Assembly (NCBI RefSeq): GCF_000327065.1
Contig: NC_019936.1
Coordinates: forward strand, 2,046,001-2,110,000
Reading direction: 5' to 3'
Length of the DNA stretch: 64,000 bases
DNA from: Stutzerimonas stutzeri RCH2
GTDB taxonomy: Bacteria > Pseudomonadota > Gammaproteobacteria > Pseudomonadales > Pseudomonadaceae
Position numbers and translations under genes: made by a program
The notes under the pieces: model-generated
The model's input: the letters and a program-made list of their open reading frames with translations, nothing else
Database searches by the model: none
What the model was told of the DNA's origin: nothing
Part shown: positions 1 through 7,666 of the stretch, piece by piece
Position numbering within the stretch: position 1 is the first letter of the stretch
Layout of the letters: each line of letters opens with the position of its first letter

Positions 1-707
1 TGGTGCATCGGCCGGTGCCGATTGCTGGCGACACCCGCGAGAGCTTCACTGTCGATGAGCTGGCCTCAGGCCTGCAGTACCGCTTCGTGCTACCCGGCCC
101 GACGCTGTCCGCGCAGGAGTTGCAACAGTGCCTCGACAGCCTGGCGGCGCTGCGCCCGGCGCCGGCCTATGTGGTGCTGAGCGGCAGCTTTCCACCCGGC
201 GCCGACCTTGGTTTTTTCGATGAGCTACTGGCGTTGGCACGACGTATCGGCGCTCGCCTGGTTGTTGATCTGTCCGGCGAGCCCCTGCGTCATGCGGCCC
301 GGCAAGGCGGCGTGTATCTGATGAAGCCGAGCCTTGACGAGCTCGGAACCCTGATGGGCCGCACCGTCAGCGCTGAAGCCGAGCAGGAACAAGCACTGCG
401 CAGCCTGATCAGGCAGGGCTGTGCGGAGGTCATCGTGCTGTCGCTTGGTGCCGATGGGGCGCTGTATGCCTATGGCGACCAGGTAGGCCGCCTGCGCACG
501 CCGGAAGTGCCGGTCGCCAGCGCGGTGGGTGCGGGTGACAGCATGCTCGGAGCCATTGTGCTAGCGATGGCCGACGGACGTTCGATTCCTGAGGCGGTGT
601 GCCAGGGGATTGCCGCTGGCGCAGCGACGGTGATGCGCCCAGGCACCGAGCTATGCCACCGCGAGGATGTCCAGCGCCTGCTGCAGCTGATGGAAAGCGC
701 GCACTAA
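1..707 (+). CDS. pfkB: 6-phosphofructokinase II-like sugar kinase, C-terminal part
   Basis: The gene enters the window from the left, so only about 234 codons are visible (reading frame begins at base 3). The product is a ribokinase/PfkB-family kinase, expected to phosphorylate fructose 6-phosphate with ATP in the cytoplasm. The family signature GAGDSM with its catalytic Asp (codon at 537-539) is intact. The segments QYRFVLPGP, MKPSLDEL and the C-terminal AAGAATVMRPGTELC stretch resemble E. coli PfkB more than FruK. No neighbouring fru genes are visible. Most pseudomonads have no phosphofructokinase, so the exact substrate (fructose 6-phosphate, fructose 1-phosphate or tagatose 6-phosphate) remains an inference. 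The stop overlaps the stop of the convergent thioesterase gene by four bases. Confidence 0.82.
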   Translation, partial: VHRPVPIAGDTRESFTVDELASGLQYRFVLPGPTLSAQELQQCLDSLAALRPAPAYVVLSGSFPPGADLGFFDELLALARRIGARLVVDLSGEPLRHAARQGGVYLMKPSLDELGTLMGRTVSAEAEQEQALRSLIRQGCAEVIVLSLGADGALYAYGDQVGRLRTPEVPVASAVGAGDSMLGAIVLAMADGRSIPEAVCQGIAAGAATVMRPGTELCHREDVQRLLQLMESAH

Positions 708-1147
708 TCGAGCCGGTTAACCCGCGGAAACTTCGCCGCAAAGGCTTCGGGCATGGCGACCACACGGCTTTGGGAGTAGTCGTAGAAGACGAAGCCGGAC
801 TTGGCCATGGCGATCAGCGTGCCGTCGGCAGGGCGAGTGATGCGGAAGATGATATCGCCGCCGTACTTGTTGAAGTCCATCACGCCAACCTCGAACAGCA
901 GCGCGTCACGGGCATGGGCCTCGGCTTTATAAGTCGTGGCCAGGTCGGTGACGATGATCCCGGCACCGTCCTGGCGGGTTTCGGCCACGCCGTAGGCAAA
1001 TAGAAAGCGCGCCCGCGCCTCGGAAATCATAGAGATCATCGAATCGTTGGCCAGATGGTTGCCGGCGTTGATGTCGGTGATGCGTACGGTGAGCTGGGTG
1101 GAAAAACAGTACTGGTCTTCCGGGAACTGCAGGTTCAGGCGCGCCAT
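704..1147 (-). CDS. Hot-dog fold acyl-CoA thioesterase family protein
   Basis: This 147-residue protein has the size and layout of the 4HBT hot-dog thioesterases, which hydrolyse acyl-CoA or related thioesters as oligomers in the cytoplasm. The segment RITDINAGNHLANDS, followed by a helix with SEARARFLF, matches the active-site loop and central hot-dog helix of the family. The strand-rich second half (ATTYKAEAHARD, GGDIIFRITR) also fits. No signal peptide is present. The gene is separate from the NIT-like gene upstream (163 bases). A sequence resembling a -10 box (TAGAAT on the minus strand at about 1179-1184) lies ahead of it. The substrate cannot be told from sequence. Confidence 0.75.
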   Translation of the reverse strand: MARLNLQFPEDQYCFSTQLTVRITDINAGNHLANDSMISMISEARARFLFAYGVAETRQDGAGIIVTDLATTYKAEAHARDALLFEVGVMDFNKYGGDIIFRITRPADGTLIAMAKSGFVFYDYSQSRVVAMPEAFAAKFPRVNRLD

Positions 1148-1310
1148 GGGTCGCTCGGTTATTGATCGAAGGCGCGCATTCTAGCGTTGTGTCACTCCAC
1201 TGGGCAGATCGGCCCTGGTGGGCGCTGGCTTGACCGCGAACGGACTGGCACTCGCGTGAGTTTGCCGAGCGCTTCCCCTGGGAACTTCAAACATGACTGC
1301 TCGGACTTGG

Positions 1311-2030
1311 TCACGCTCCTCTGGGCAAGCCGGGCTGCGCCTGTGCAACGCTGTGCTGCAGGCGCTGCTGGATCCGTTGCAGTCGTGCATCGATCAAGGG
1401 TGTGACCAGTGCGAAGCATTCGGGTGGGCTCAGCCGCGGTTGGGCTGAGTGGACAACGCTGCGCTCCAGCTTGCCCACCAGACGCTTGAGCTCCATGTCC
1501 ACACCGCTGCCGACACGGCGACAGAGCCCTTCCAGGCGCCCTTGCAAGGCCGGCGTGCAGCCGCCCTGCAGCGATGCGATCACGCATAGGCCGCGCAGGC
1601 GCGCCACCTCTTCCAGCTCGCGGCATGCTTGAGCGATCCGTGCGCCCTCGTGGTTCAGCGATGCTCGCTGCGCAAGGCTATCTATAACGGTTTCGATCAG
1701 AACACCGTGGCTTTCGAAGTCCGTTGGCGTCTCACGCAGGGCCAGCCAGGCCTCGCTTATCGAGTAGGCGTCGGGCAAAGCGGCGCGTTGTTGCAATCGC
1801 TGCGTCAGGTTGGCCGCGAGGGCAGAGCGCAGAGTGACCGCGGCCACATCGGAGAGCGCGCCCAGCCCCCGATGCTGCTGCAGCAGACGCAGGATCTCCA
1901 GATCCTCTTGAATGGCCAGCAGGCGCAGGCTTGCAACGCGCCGGGAATGTTGGGCGCTGGCGATGCCGTTCAGGTAGTGACCCAGCAACAGCAGGGCACA
2001 GGCGATCGCCAAGGTCGCGGTAATGGTCAT
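1311..2030 (-). CDS. Membrane-anchored NIT-like (nitrate/nitrite sensing) protein
   Basis: The 239-residue protein starts with one hydrophobic helix (residues about 3-22), then is largely helical and presumably periplasmic or membrane-proximal. Two segments resemble the paired conserved sites of NIT domains: LLQQHRGLGAL (about residues 49-59) and EVARLRGLCVIAS in the second half. NIT domains bind nitrate and nitrite and are usually fused to output domains. Here no ANTAR, HAMP, kinase or chemoreceptor domain follows, so it would be an isolated sensor. I chose the ATG at 2030 because the reading frame upstream of it consists of the leader and terminator described below. Its place behind nasS-nasT and a NasT-type leader supports a role in nitrate response. 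The NIT call is moderate; it may be another helical membrane family. Confidence 0.6.
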   Translation of the reverse strand: MTITATLAIACALLLLGHYLNGIASAQHSRRVASLRLLAIQEDLEILRLLQQHRGLGALSDVAAVTLRSALAANLTQRLQQRAALPDAYSISEAWLALRETPTDFESHGVLIETVIDSLAQRASLNHEGARIAQACRELEEVARLRGLCVIASLQGGCTPALQGRLEGLCRRVGSGVDMELKRLVGKLERSVVHSAQPRLSPPECFALVTPLIDARLQRIQQRLQHSVAQAQPGLPRGA

Positions 2031-2076
2031 TCTGCAAGTCCCTTGTCTACGGGTACGGCACGGCGGCGCGTGCAAC

Positions 2077-2127
2077 AAAAAAGGCGTCCAAACCGGCATG
2101 CGGCTGCATGCGGTCAAGGGACGCCTT
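2077..2127 (-). terminator. Strong intrinsic terminator in the leader of the NIT-like gene (putative NasT-controlled attenuator)
   Basis: Read on the minus strand, arms GGGACGCC (2118-2125) and GGCGTCC (2083-2089) pair. An internal perfect stem of two GCATGC copies closes on a four-base loop, and six U residues follow (2082-2077). It lies 47 bases before the NIT-like start codon, so it would stop transcription before the gene unless antitermination occurs. The 5' arm overlaps a second copy of a repeated motif (see the leader entry), as expected of an ANTAR-controlled switch. Confidence 0.8.
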
Positions 2128-2158
2128 CGTCTTAGCCAGACACCTTCGTTGGGTCGGC
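2118..2158 (-). promoter_or_regulatory. Putative ANTAR (NasT) antitermination leader
   Basis: The RNA between the predicted sigma-54 start (about 2158) and the terminator contains the motif ACGAAGG(T/C)GTC twice, at 2139-2149 and 2120-2130 on the minus strand. The first copy can form a hairpin whose six-base loop AACGAA has A at position 1 and G at position 4, the loop rule known for ANTAR-bound RNAs. The second copy contains the 5' arm of the terminator, so protein binding there would prevent terminator folding. ANTAR proteins such as NasT act in this way on nas operon leaders. The second loop fits the rule less well, so the exact fold is inferred. Confidence 0.55.
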
Positions 2159-2169
2159 CAATGGCATCT

Positions 2170-2185
2170 AGCAAGTCGCTTGCCA
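2170..2185 (-). promoter_or_regulatory. Sigma-54 (-24/-12) promoter ahead of the NIT-like gene
   Basis: The minus strand reads TGGCAAGCGACTTGCT, matching the sigma-54 consensus with GG at -24 and GC at -12 in exact spacing. Transcription would start near 2158 and run through the attenuator into the NIT-like gene. NtrC-type half sites GGTGC and GCACC occur upstream at 2294-2319, inside the nasT-proximal part of the same intergenic stretch. Confidence 0.6.
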
Positions 2186-2333
2186 GCCGGCCAATGCCAG
2201 CACCTTTTCCGCTGGACTCCACATCGTTACGGTTGCTGGCGCTGCGGCCGTCCTGCGATCCAAATCCTGAGGGCTGCGGATGTGCGCGCCGACGGTGCGC
2301 TGGACCTCGCTACCGCACCGCTGGCGGGCAGGG

Positions 2334-2912
2334 TTACTGCCCGAGGAGTTCATTCATGGCGATGATCTGTTCGGCGACCTGGATCAGTTTCTGTTGCCGG
2401 CTCATCGCCTGGCGGCGCATCAGCGTATAGGCCTCTTCCTCCTTGCAATCGCGCATCTTCATCAGCATGCCCTTGGCCAGTTCGATGCGTTTGCGTTCCG
2501 CCAATTGCTGCTCGCGGGCCTGGAGTTGTGCCCGCATCGCCTGGTCGGTCTCGAAGCGGGCCATGGCCACATCGAGGATTGGTTTCAGCCGCTGGGCCTG
2601 GATACCTTCGACGATATAGGCGCTGACACCGGCGCGGATTGCCTGGCGCATGGCGCCCGGATCGCTATCGTCGGTGAACATGACGATCGGCCGTGGCTGG
2701 TCGCGACTTACCAGTACCACCTGTTCGAGTACGTCGCGGCCGGGTGAGTCGGTGTCGATCAGCACCACGTCCGGGCGGATCGCCTCGACTCGTTCGGGCA
2801 GGTCTATGCTCAGGCCGGACTCAGCGATGACTTCGAAGCCAGCCTCGATCAGCGCGCTCTTCAGACGGCCGATCTTTCGCGGGGTATCGTCGATCAGCAG
2901 GATGCGCAACAT
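2334..2912 (-). CDS. nasT: NasT, ANTAR-domain response regulator (transcription antiterminator)
   Basis: This 192-residue protein has an N-terminal receiver-like domain (LRILLIDDTPRK, then VVLIDTDSPG with the phosphoacceptor-position Asp) and a C-terminal ANTAR domain (ERKRIELAKGMLMKMR, then EEEAYTLMRRQAM). NasT binds paired RNA hairpins in leaders of nitrate assimilation operons and prevents termination; NasS sequesters it when nitrate is absent. The ATG at 2912 begins the receiver domain directly. nasT follows nasS by only 14 bases, so the two are co-transcribed. The 303 bases downstream hold a sigma-54 promoter and a leader that fits a NasT target. No nasA or nirBD genes are present in this window. 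Confidence 0.93.
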   Translation of the reverse strand: MLRILLIDDTPRKIGRLKSALIEAGFEVIAESGLSIDLPERVEAIRPDVVLIDTDSPGRDVLEQVVLVSRDQPRPIVMFTDDSDPGAMRQAIRAGVSAYIVEGIQAQRLKPILDVAMARFETDQAMRAQLQAREQQLAERKRIELAKGMLMKMRDCKEEEAYTLMRRQAMSRQQKLIQVAEQIIAMNELLGQ

Positions 2913-2926
2913 ACCGGTCTCCCTCC

Positions 2927-4147
2927 TCAAAGCGCGGCCGCCACGGTCTGATCGGCCATGGCGTGCAGGGCGAAGCTGCGTGCGTAGGCCGCCGGGTCGC
3001 TGCCGTCCCAAGTCGTGCCGTCCATGAGCGTGGCGCTTCGTAGCGGCGACTGCGGCACCGGCATACCGAGCGCTTCGGCAGCCTGGCGATACAGGTCGGC
3101 CTGCTGAACCTGCTGTGCAATCTCCAGGTAGTTCGGGTCCTGACGCAGCAGGCCCCAGCGCCGCAGCTGGGTCATGAACCACAGGCCGTCTGACAGATAA
3201 GGCATGTTTGCCGCACCGTCGGCGAAGAAACGCAGTGGATGCATGTCGGTCCAGGCGTTGCCCAGCCCGTCGTCATACGCGCCGAGAAAGCGCGACTCGA
3301 TGGCCGCGAGCGGAGCGTCGACGTACTCGCGCCCGGCGATCAGCTGTGCCGTGCTGCGGCGGTTTTCCAAGCTCTGGTCGATGAAACGGCTCGCCTCCAG
3401 TATTGCCATCACCAGCGCGCGGGCCGTGTTGGGGTACTGCTCGACGAAAGTCCGGGTGCAACCGAGCACCTTCTCCGGGTGGTCGGGCCAGATCGATTGG
3501 CTGGTCGCCAGGGTGAAACCGACACCTTCGGCGATCGCCTGGGCGCCCCATGGCTCGCCGGCGCAGAAACCATCGATGCGTCCCGCCCGCAGGTTCGCCA
3601 CCATTTGCGAGGGTGGCAGCACAAGCGTTCGCACATCTTGCAGGGGGTGGATGCCATTGGCGGCTAGCCAGTAGTACAGCCAGAGCGCATGGGTGCCGGT
3701 GGGAAAGGTATGCGCGAGCGTCAGGCGCGCACCGCTTTGGCGCACGCCGTTGCGCAACGCCTCGGGATTGGTCACGCCGGCTGCCTTCAGCGAGGCAGAC
3801 AGGCTGATGCTTTGTCCGTTCTGCGCCAGCCCCATGAGCACCGCCATGTCCACCGCGGGGCTGCCGCCGATTCCCAGGTGTACGGCGTAGATCAGTCCGT
3901 ACAACCCGTGCGCAGCATCCAGTTCGCCACCGACCAGCTTGTCGCGCAGGGCCGACCAGGAACTCTGGCGCTGCAGGTTCAGCGTCAGGCCGAACGGCTG
4001 GGCGAAGCCCTGAGTGGCCGCGACGATCAGCGATGCAGCATCGGTGAGCGGCAGAAAGCCCAGATTGACCGAGCTCTTTTCCGGTGCGTCGCTGCCGGCA
4101 ACCCAGGCCAGTGCGTCGTGGCGGTGCGGCGAGAAGGGGTCCGTCAT
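2927..4147 (-). CDS. nasS: NasS, cytoplasmic nitrate sensor of the NasST pair
   Basis: The 406-residue product belongs to the NrtA/NasF-like periplasmic binding protein family (motifs VNLGFLPLTDAASLIVA and DGFCAGEPWGAQA are typical) but has no signal peptide. Such a cytoplasmic form is characteristic of NasS, which binds nitrate or nitrite and releases NasT. It is the first gene of a nasS-nasT unit and starts at ATG 4147. A sequence matching a sigma-54 promoter lies about 90-100 bases upstream, pointing to control by nitrogen status. Length and the pairing with an ANTAR protein make the assignment secure. Confidence 0.92.
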   Translation of the reverse strand: MTDPFSPHRHDALAWVAGSDAPEKSSVNLGFLPLTDAASLIVAATQGFAQPFGLTLNLQRQSSWSALRDKLVGGELDAAHGLYGLIYAVHLGIGGSPAVDMAVLMGLAQNGQSISLSASLKAAGVTNPEALRNGVRQSGARLTLAHTFPTGTHALWLYYWLAANGIHPLQDVRTLVLPPSQMVANLRAGRIDGFCAGEPWGAQAIAEGVGFTLATSQSIWPDHPEKVLGCTRTFVEQYPNTARALVMAILEASRFIDQSLENRRSTAQLIAGREYVDAPLAAIESRFLGAYDDGLGNAWTDMHPLRFFADGAANMPYLSDGLWFMTQLRRWGLLRQDPNYLEIAQQVQQADLYRQAAEALGMPVPQSPLRSATLMDGTTWDGSDPAAYARSFALHAMADQTVAAAL

Positions 4148-4233
4148 GCTGTGTTGGCCTTTTCGATTGCGAAGCGCGCGGTAAATGTCGACGTTTGCCG
4201 CGACGGCTCAGGTATGGTCTGTGCCAAGCCTGA

Positions 4234-4285
4234 AGCAAGCGATATGCCAGCGTGGAAATGGTGCACGGCGCGGTGCATGCGCACC
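4234..4285 (-). promoter_or_regulatory. Sigma-54 promoter and NtrC-like half sites upstream of nasS
   Basis: The minus strand carries TGGCATATCGCTTGCT at 4234-4249, with GG and GC in exact -24/-12 spacing. Immediately upstream (4260-4285) is a cluster of GGTGC and GCACC half sites, including GGTGCATGCGCACC as a perfect inverted repeat and TGCAC-N5-GGTGCA, one base shorter than the usual NtrC spacing. Together they suggest NtrC/RpoN control of nasST. The site sits in the 172-base gap between batD and nasS. Confidence 0.55.
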
Positions 4286-4319
4286 GCGTCGGTGAGGGGC
4301 GGTTAGCTCAGGCTGCTGG

Positions 4320-5948
4320 TCAGCGCGGGTAGAGTGGCGGCAGGGCGCTTTGGTCCTGCTCGATGCTGGGAGTGATCGCCGGAGGCAGGGCCTGGATTGC
4401 CTGCCACAGGGCGTCGCCCTGCCAGCGCTGGCCGGCTTCGCTGTACAGCGCACCATTGAGCCCATCCAGCGCATCGGACAGCGGTACGAAGCGCGCAGCC
4501 ATGTCCGCCAAAGTCTCCGGTTGTTGTCGCGCCCAGGCGTCCAGCGCCTGGCGAGTGGCATGGGAGTCGTTGGCCTGGCAGGCGCGACGCAGGTCGTCGA
4601 GCAGGCTGCGCGGGGTGGGTCCAGGCTGGAGCGCACGTAGCACTGCCGGCTGTCGGCGCGCACGCGTCCACAGCCCGAAGCCGACGAGCGTGCTGAGTGC
4701 AAAGAACGCTGTGCTCAATTGCCACGGCCAGAGCAGCTGCTGTTCGACAGGCGCCGGGATTGCGACTGGCTGTTCGGCAGCTGGCTGCACAAGATTCGGA
4801 TTGTCCGCGACGCTCAGGGTGCGCTTGTCCAGCGTGGTGCGTTCGAGGCGATCTTCAACGGTATTCCACCAGACCACTTCCAGTGCAGGCAGCTGCAGCG
4901 TGCCACTGCGCGTGGGAATCAGCGCCTCGCGTTGTTCGCGGCTGCCGATCAGCCCGGTAGCACCGACTTCGTTCGCCAGGCTCGGTTGATCCGGATAGCG
5001 GCGCAACTCCGCGCTCTGCGCCGAGCCGATCGCGGGCAGCTGCGTGCTGGTCAGGCCTTCGGCCTTGAGCAGCAGGCTGCGGGTAAGTGATTCGCCGGCC
5101 TGCGCCTGATCCGGTTCTGGGCTCCAGGCCTCCACCAGCGTCAGACTGCGTGCCGGCAGCCAGGGCGCATCGGCGGGATAATCTGCCGGCTTGGCTTTGA
5201 CTGTCAGTGGGATGCTCGGTGAGCGCACCTGAGTCGAGCGTCCCGAGCGCGAGCCGAACAGTGGGTTGCTGCCGCCGGTCACGGTAGTCGCGCTGAACAG
5301 CTGGGCGGGGATGGTCAGCTCGCCGGATTTCTGCGGAAACAGCGCATAGCGCACCTCGATGACGCCATGTCGGATGCCGTTGATGGTTTTCTCGTAGGTA
5401 CGCGGCTCGCCGAGTCGCTCGACCAGGGCTTCGGGCATTTGCAGCGGCGACAGGGTGCTGTCGTCGTAAAGCGAAACCGAATGGTAGATGCGCAGCGTGA
5501 GGATCACCTGGGCCTGCACATAGACGCTTTCCTGGTCGACGCTGGCGTCGATGAAGATGGGTGCCAGCTGGTCGCCGTCGCTGCTTTTCAACGATTCCTG
5601 GACCAGCAGGGTGATCGGCTCGCTGCGCCAGTCGCCCAGCTGCAGTGGCGGAATGATCACGTAGCCGGTCTGCTTCGGACGCAGGGTGATCAACCAGCGG
5701 GTGATTGCGCGCGCCTCGCCATTGCTGCTGGAGAGCTGATTGACCTGGCGGGTGTCGAAAACCTCGAACAGGTCATCCAGCGGCTGCAGGTCGGGCTTGC
5801 CGAACACCGCGCCGCCTTGGCTTTCCAGGCTTAGCTCGAGGGTTTCGTCGATGCTCAACTGGGTGCGGTCCACTCGGGCGAAAAGACCGGCCGCAGCAGC
5901 CTGGCCGGCAAGAATGCTGAGCAGAAGAAAGGCCATCAGGCGCGTCAT
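4320..5948 (-). CDS. batD: BatD-like membrane protein
   Basis: The 542-residue protein has a signal peptide (hydrophobic segment about residues 4-19 ending in AAA), a long extracytoplasmic beta-rich region with repeated immunoglobulin-like modules (TQLSIDETLELSLE, then oxygen-tolerance-type repeats), a transmembrane segment near residue 410 and a cytoplasmic helical tail. This is the BatD (aerotolerance, PF13584-type) architecture. It is the last gene of the moxR-bat operon and overlaps the upstream batB-TPR gene by four bases (ATGA). The molecular role is unknown; Bat proteins have been linked to aerotolerance and envelope stress in Bacteroides and spirochetes. Confidence 0.86.
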   Translation of the reverse strand: MTRLMAFLLLSILAGQAAAAGLFARVDRTQLSIDETLELSLESQGGAVFGKPDLQPLDDLFEVFDTRQVNQLSSSNGEARAITRWLITLRPKQTGYVIIPPLQLGDWRSEPITLLVQESLKSSDGDQLAPIFIDASVDQESVYVQAQVILTLRIYHSVSLYDDSTLSPLQMPEALVERLGEPRTYEKTINGIRHGVIEVRYALFPQKSGELTIPAQLFSATTVTGGSNPLFGSRSGRSTQVRSPSIPLTVKAKPADYPADAPWLPARSLTLVEAWSPEPDQAQAGESLTRSLLLKAEGLTSTQLPAIGSAQSAELRRYPDQPSLANEVGATGLIGSREQREALIPTRSGTLQLPALEVVWWNTVEDRLERTTLDKRTLSVADNPNLVQPAAEQPVAIPAPVEQQLLWPWQLSTAFFALSTLVGFGLWTRARRQPAVLRALQPGPTPRSLLDDLRRACQANDSHATRQALDAWARQQPETLADMAARFVPLSDALDGLNGALYSEAGQRWQGDALWQAIQALPPAITPSIEQDQSALPPLYPR

Positions 5949-7666
5949 CGACTGGTTTCCTGGTGCTTGCGTTGTTCGTAAAGGAATTTCCGCCGCAGCA
6001 GCTCGCCGGGGTTATCCGGGATCTGTCGCAGCCATTGTTCCATTGCCTGTTGCCGCTCCTGATCGGGGAGCGCCTCATGCTGCGCCAGCGCCGTGGCTGC
6101 ATCCTGTTCCGACGCCTCTGTTGTCGTTTCGCTCGTGGAAGGCTCCACGGCGCCGCTGGCCGCACGCTCCGGCTCGCCCTCGGCGTGCCCAGGGCTGGGC
6201 GCACTGGCCGACCCGGACTCCGGCGGTTGCGGCTGGGGCTGCGGTTCGTCCGGCTCCGTCTGTTCTTGCTGCTGTTCCGGCTCGGGTTCGGGCTCGGGCT
6301 GCTCCTGTCGACGGCGCAGCAGTTCCTCCACCAGTGCCTTGTTGCGCTGTGCCTGTTGCAGGTCAGGCTGCAGCTCCAGCGCCTGTTCGTAGGCTTCGAT
6401 AGCGGCTTCCAAGGCTTCGCCGCGCGCCAGGGCATTGCCGCGATTGTAGTGGTCGGCGGCTGTATTGCCCTCGGCGAACAGCTCTGCGGCGCCGGCGTAG
6501 TCGCCGGCCTGGTAGCGTGCGGTCGCCTGCCAGCGGCGATCGACGAAGCGCTCTGCCGCCTCGGCGGGCTGCTGGGCCTCGAGCAGACGTTGCCCCTGCT
6601 GATCGCGCCGTAGCCAGAGGTCATCCATCTCGAATGCGCTGGCCGCTTGCGGCTGCAGCAGCAATAGCGGCAGGCAGAACAGCCAGCCGCGCCGGCCGGC
6701 CAAAGCGGCAAGCAGGAGCAGCGGAACCAGGAGCCAGTGGCCCTGGTCCAGCCAGGCTTCCAGACGGGTGAGTTCGTCGTCGTGCTGCAGTGTTCCCGTT
6801 TGATCGAGCAGGCCGAGCGCCGCGAGATCGTCGTCGCCCAGACGCGCCTGTTGGTAGTGGCCGCCCAGCTCTGTGGCCAGGCGCTGCAGCCTGGCGTTGT
6901 CCAGGCGTGGGATCAGAATGGCGCCGTGATCGTCCTTGAGAAAGCTGCCGTTCTCTCCGGCAATCGGCGCGCCCTGTTCTGTGCCGACACCGAGGGCCAG
7001 CAGGCGCTCATCGCGTCCCTGCATCAGCGCTTTGATGGCGCCACGCTCGTGTTCGTCCAGGCTACTGCCAATCAGCAGCAATCGTCCCCGACCCAGCCCT
7101 GCCTGTTCGAGCAGAGCGAGCCCCTTGGCCACGGCGAGATCGGCACGCTGGCCTGGTTCGGGCATCAGCGCCGGATGCAGGGCATCCAGCAGGTTGCGGG
7201 TAGTCGCCAGATCATCGGACAGCGGCACCACGGTATGGGCGCTCCCGGCATATACCACCACGGCGGTCTGCACGTCCTGCCGCCGTTCCAGCAGGTCGAG
7301 CAGTTTGCGCTTGGCCTGCTCGAGGCGCGTGGGCGGCACGTCACCGGCGAGCATCGATGGGGTCAGTTCCAACAGGACTACCAACGGGTCACTGCGCTTC
7401 ACGCTGGGTTGCTCGAAGCGCTGCCAGCTTGGGCCGAGCAATGCGATGACGGCCAGCAGCCAGGCGAGGCCGAGCACCAGCCAGGGCAGGCGACTGTGGC
7501 GCAGCCGGCCGCGGGTCAGCAGGGCAGCATGAAAGGCTTCGGGGAGCAGACGCTGCCAGCGGCCGATCTGCAACTGGCGATGCCACAACCGCCACAGCAG
7601 CCAGATCAACAGTGGCAGGATGATCAGCCAGTAGGGCCGCAGCAGATGGGGCAAGAGTTCGCTCAT
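5945..7666 (-). CDS. batB: BatB-type VWA membrane protein fused to a BatC-like TPR region
   Basis: The 573-residue protein has two N-terminal membrane helices (about 13-26 and 61-78), a von Willebrand A domain (about 94-280), a third membrane segment, then tetratricopeptide repeats (about 350-440, with AADHYNRGNALARGEALEAAIEAYEQAL) and a low-complexity Glu/Pro/Gln tail. This combines BatB and BatC in one chain. The MIDAS motif is degenerate: E-L-T-P-S at 100-104 replaces D-x-S-x-S, so metal-dependent ligand binding may be lost. The start at ATG 7666 follows batA with a four-base overlap; an alternative upstream start would only add residues overlapping batA. Confidence 0.88.
   Translation of the reverse strand: MSELLPHLLRPYWLIILPLLIWLLWRLWHRQLQIGRWQRLLPEAFHAALLTRGRLRHSRLPWLVLGLAWLLAVIALLGPSWQRFEQPSVKRSDPLVVLLELTPSMLAGDVPPTRLEQAKRKLLDLLERRQDVQTAVVVYAGSAHTVVPLSDDLATTRNLLDALHPALMPEPGQRADLAVAKGLALLEQAGLGRGRLLLIGSSLDEHERGAIKALMQGRDERLLALGVGTEQGAPIAGENGSFLKDDHGAILIPRLDNARLQRLATELGGHYQQARLGDDDLAALGLLDQTGTLQHDDELTRLEAWLDQGHWLLVPLLLLAALAGRRGWLFCLPLLLLQPQAASAFEMDDLWLRRDQQGQRLLEAQQPAEAAERFVDRRWQATARYQAGDYAGAAELFAEGNTAADHYNRGNALARGEALEAAIEAYEQALELQPDLQQAQRNKALVEELLRRRQEQPEPEPEPEQQQEQTEPDEPQPQPQPPESGSASAPSPGHAEGEPERAASGAVEPSTSETTTEASEQDAATALAQHEALPDQERQQAMEQWLRQIPDNPGELLRRKFLYEQRKHQETSR

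Noticed and set aside
6250..6310. Repeated TCGGG/CTCGGG units as a tandem repeat
   Set aside because: They only encode the Glu/Pro-rich low-complexity tail of the BatB-TPR protein.
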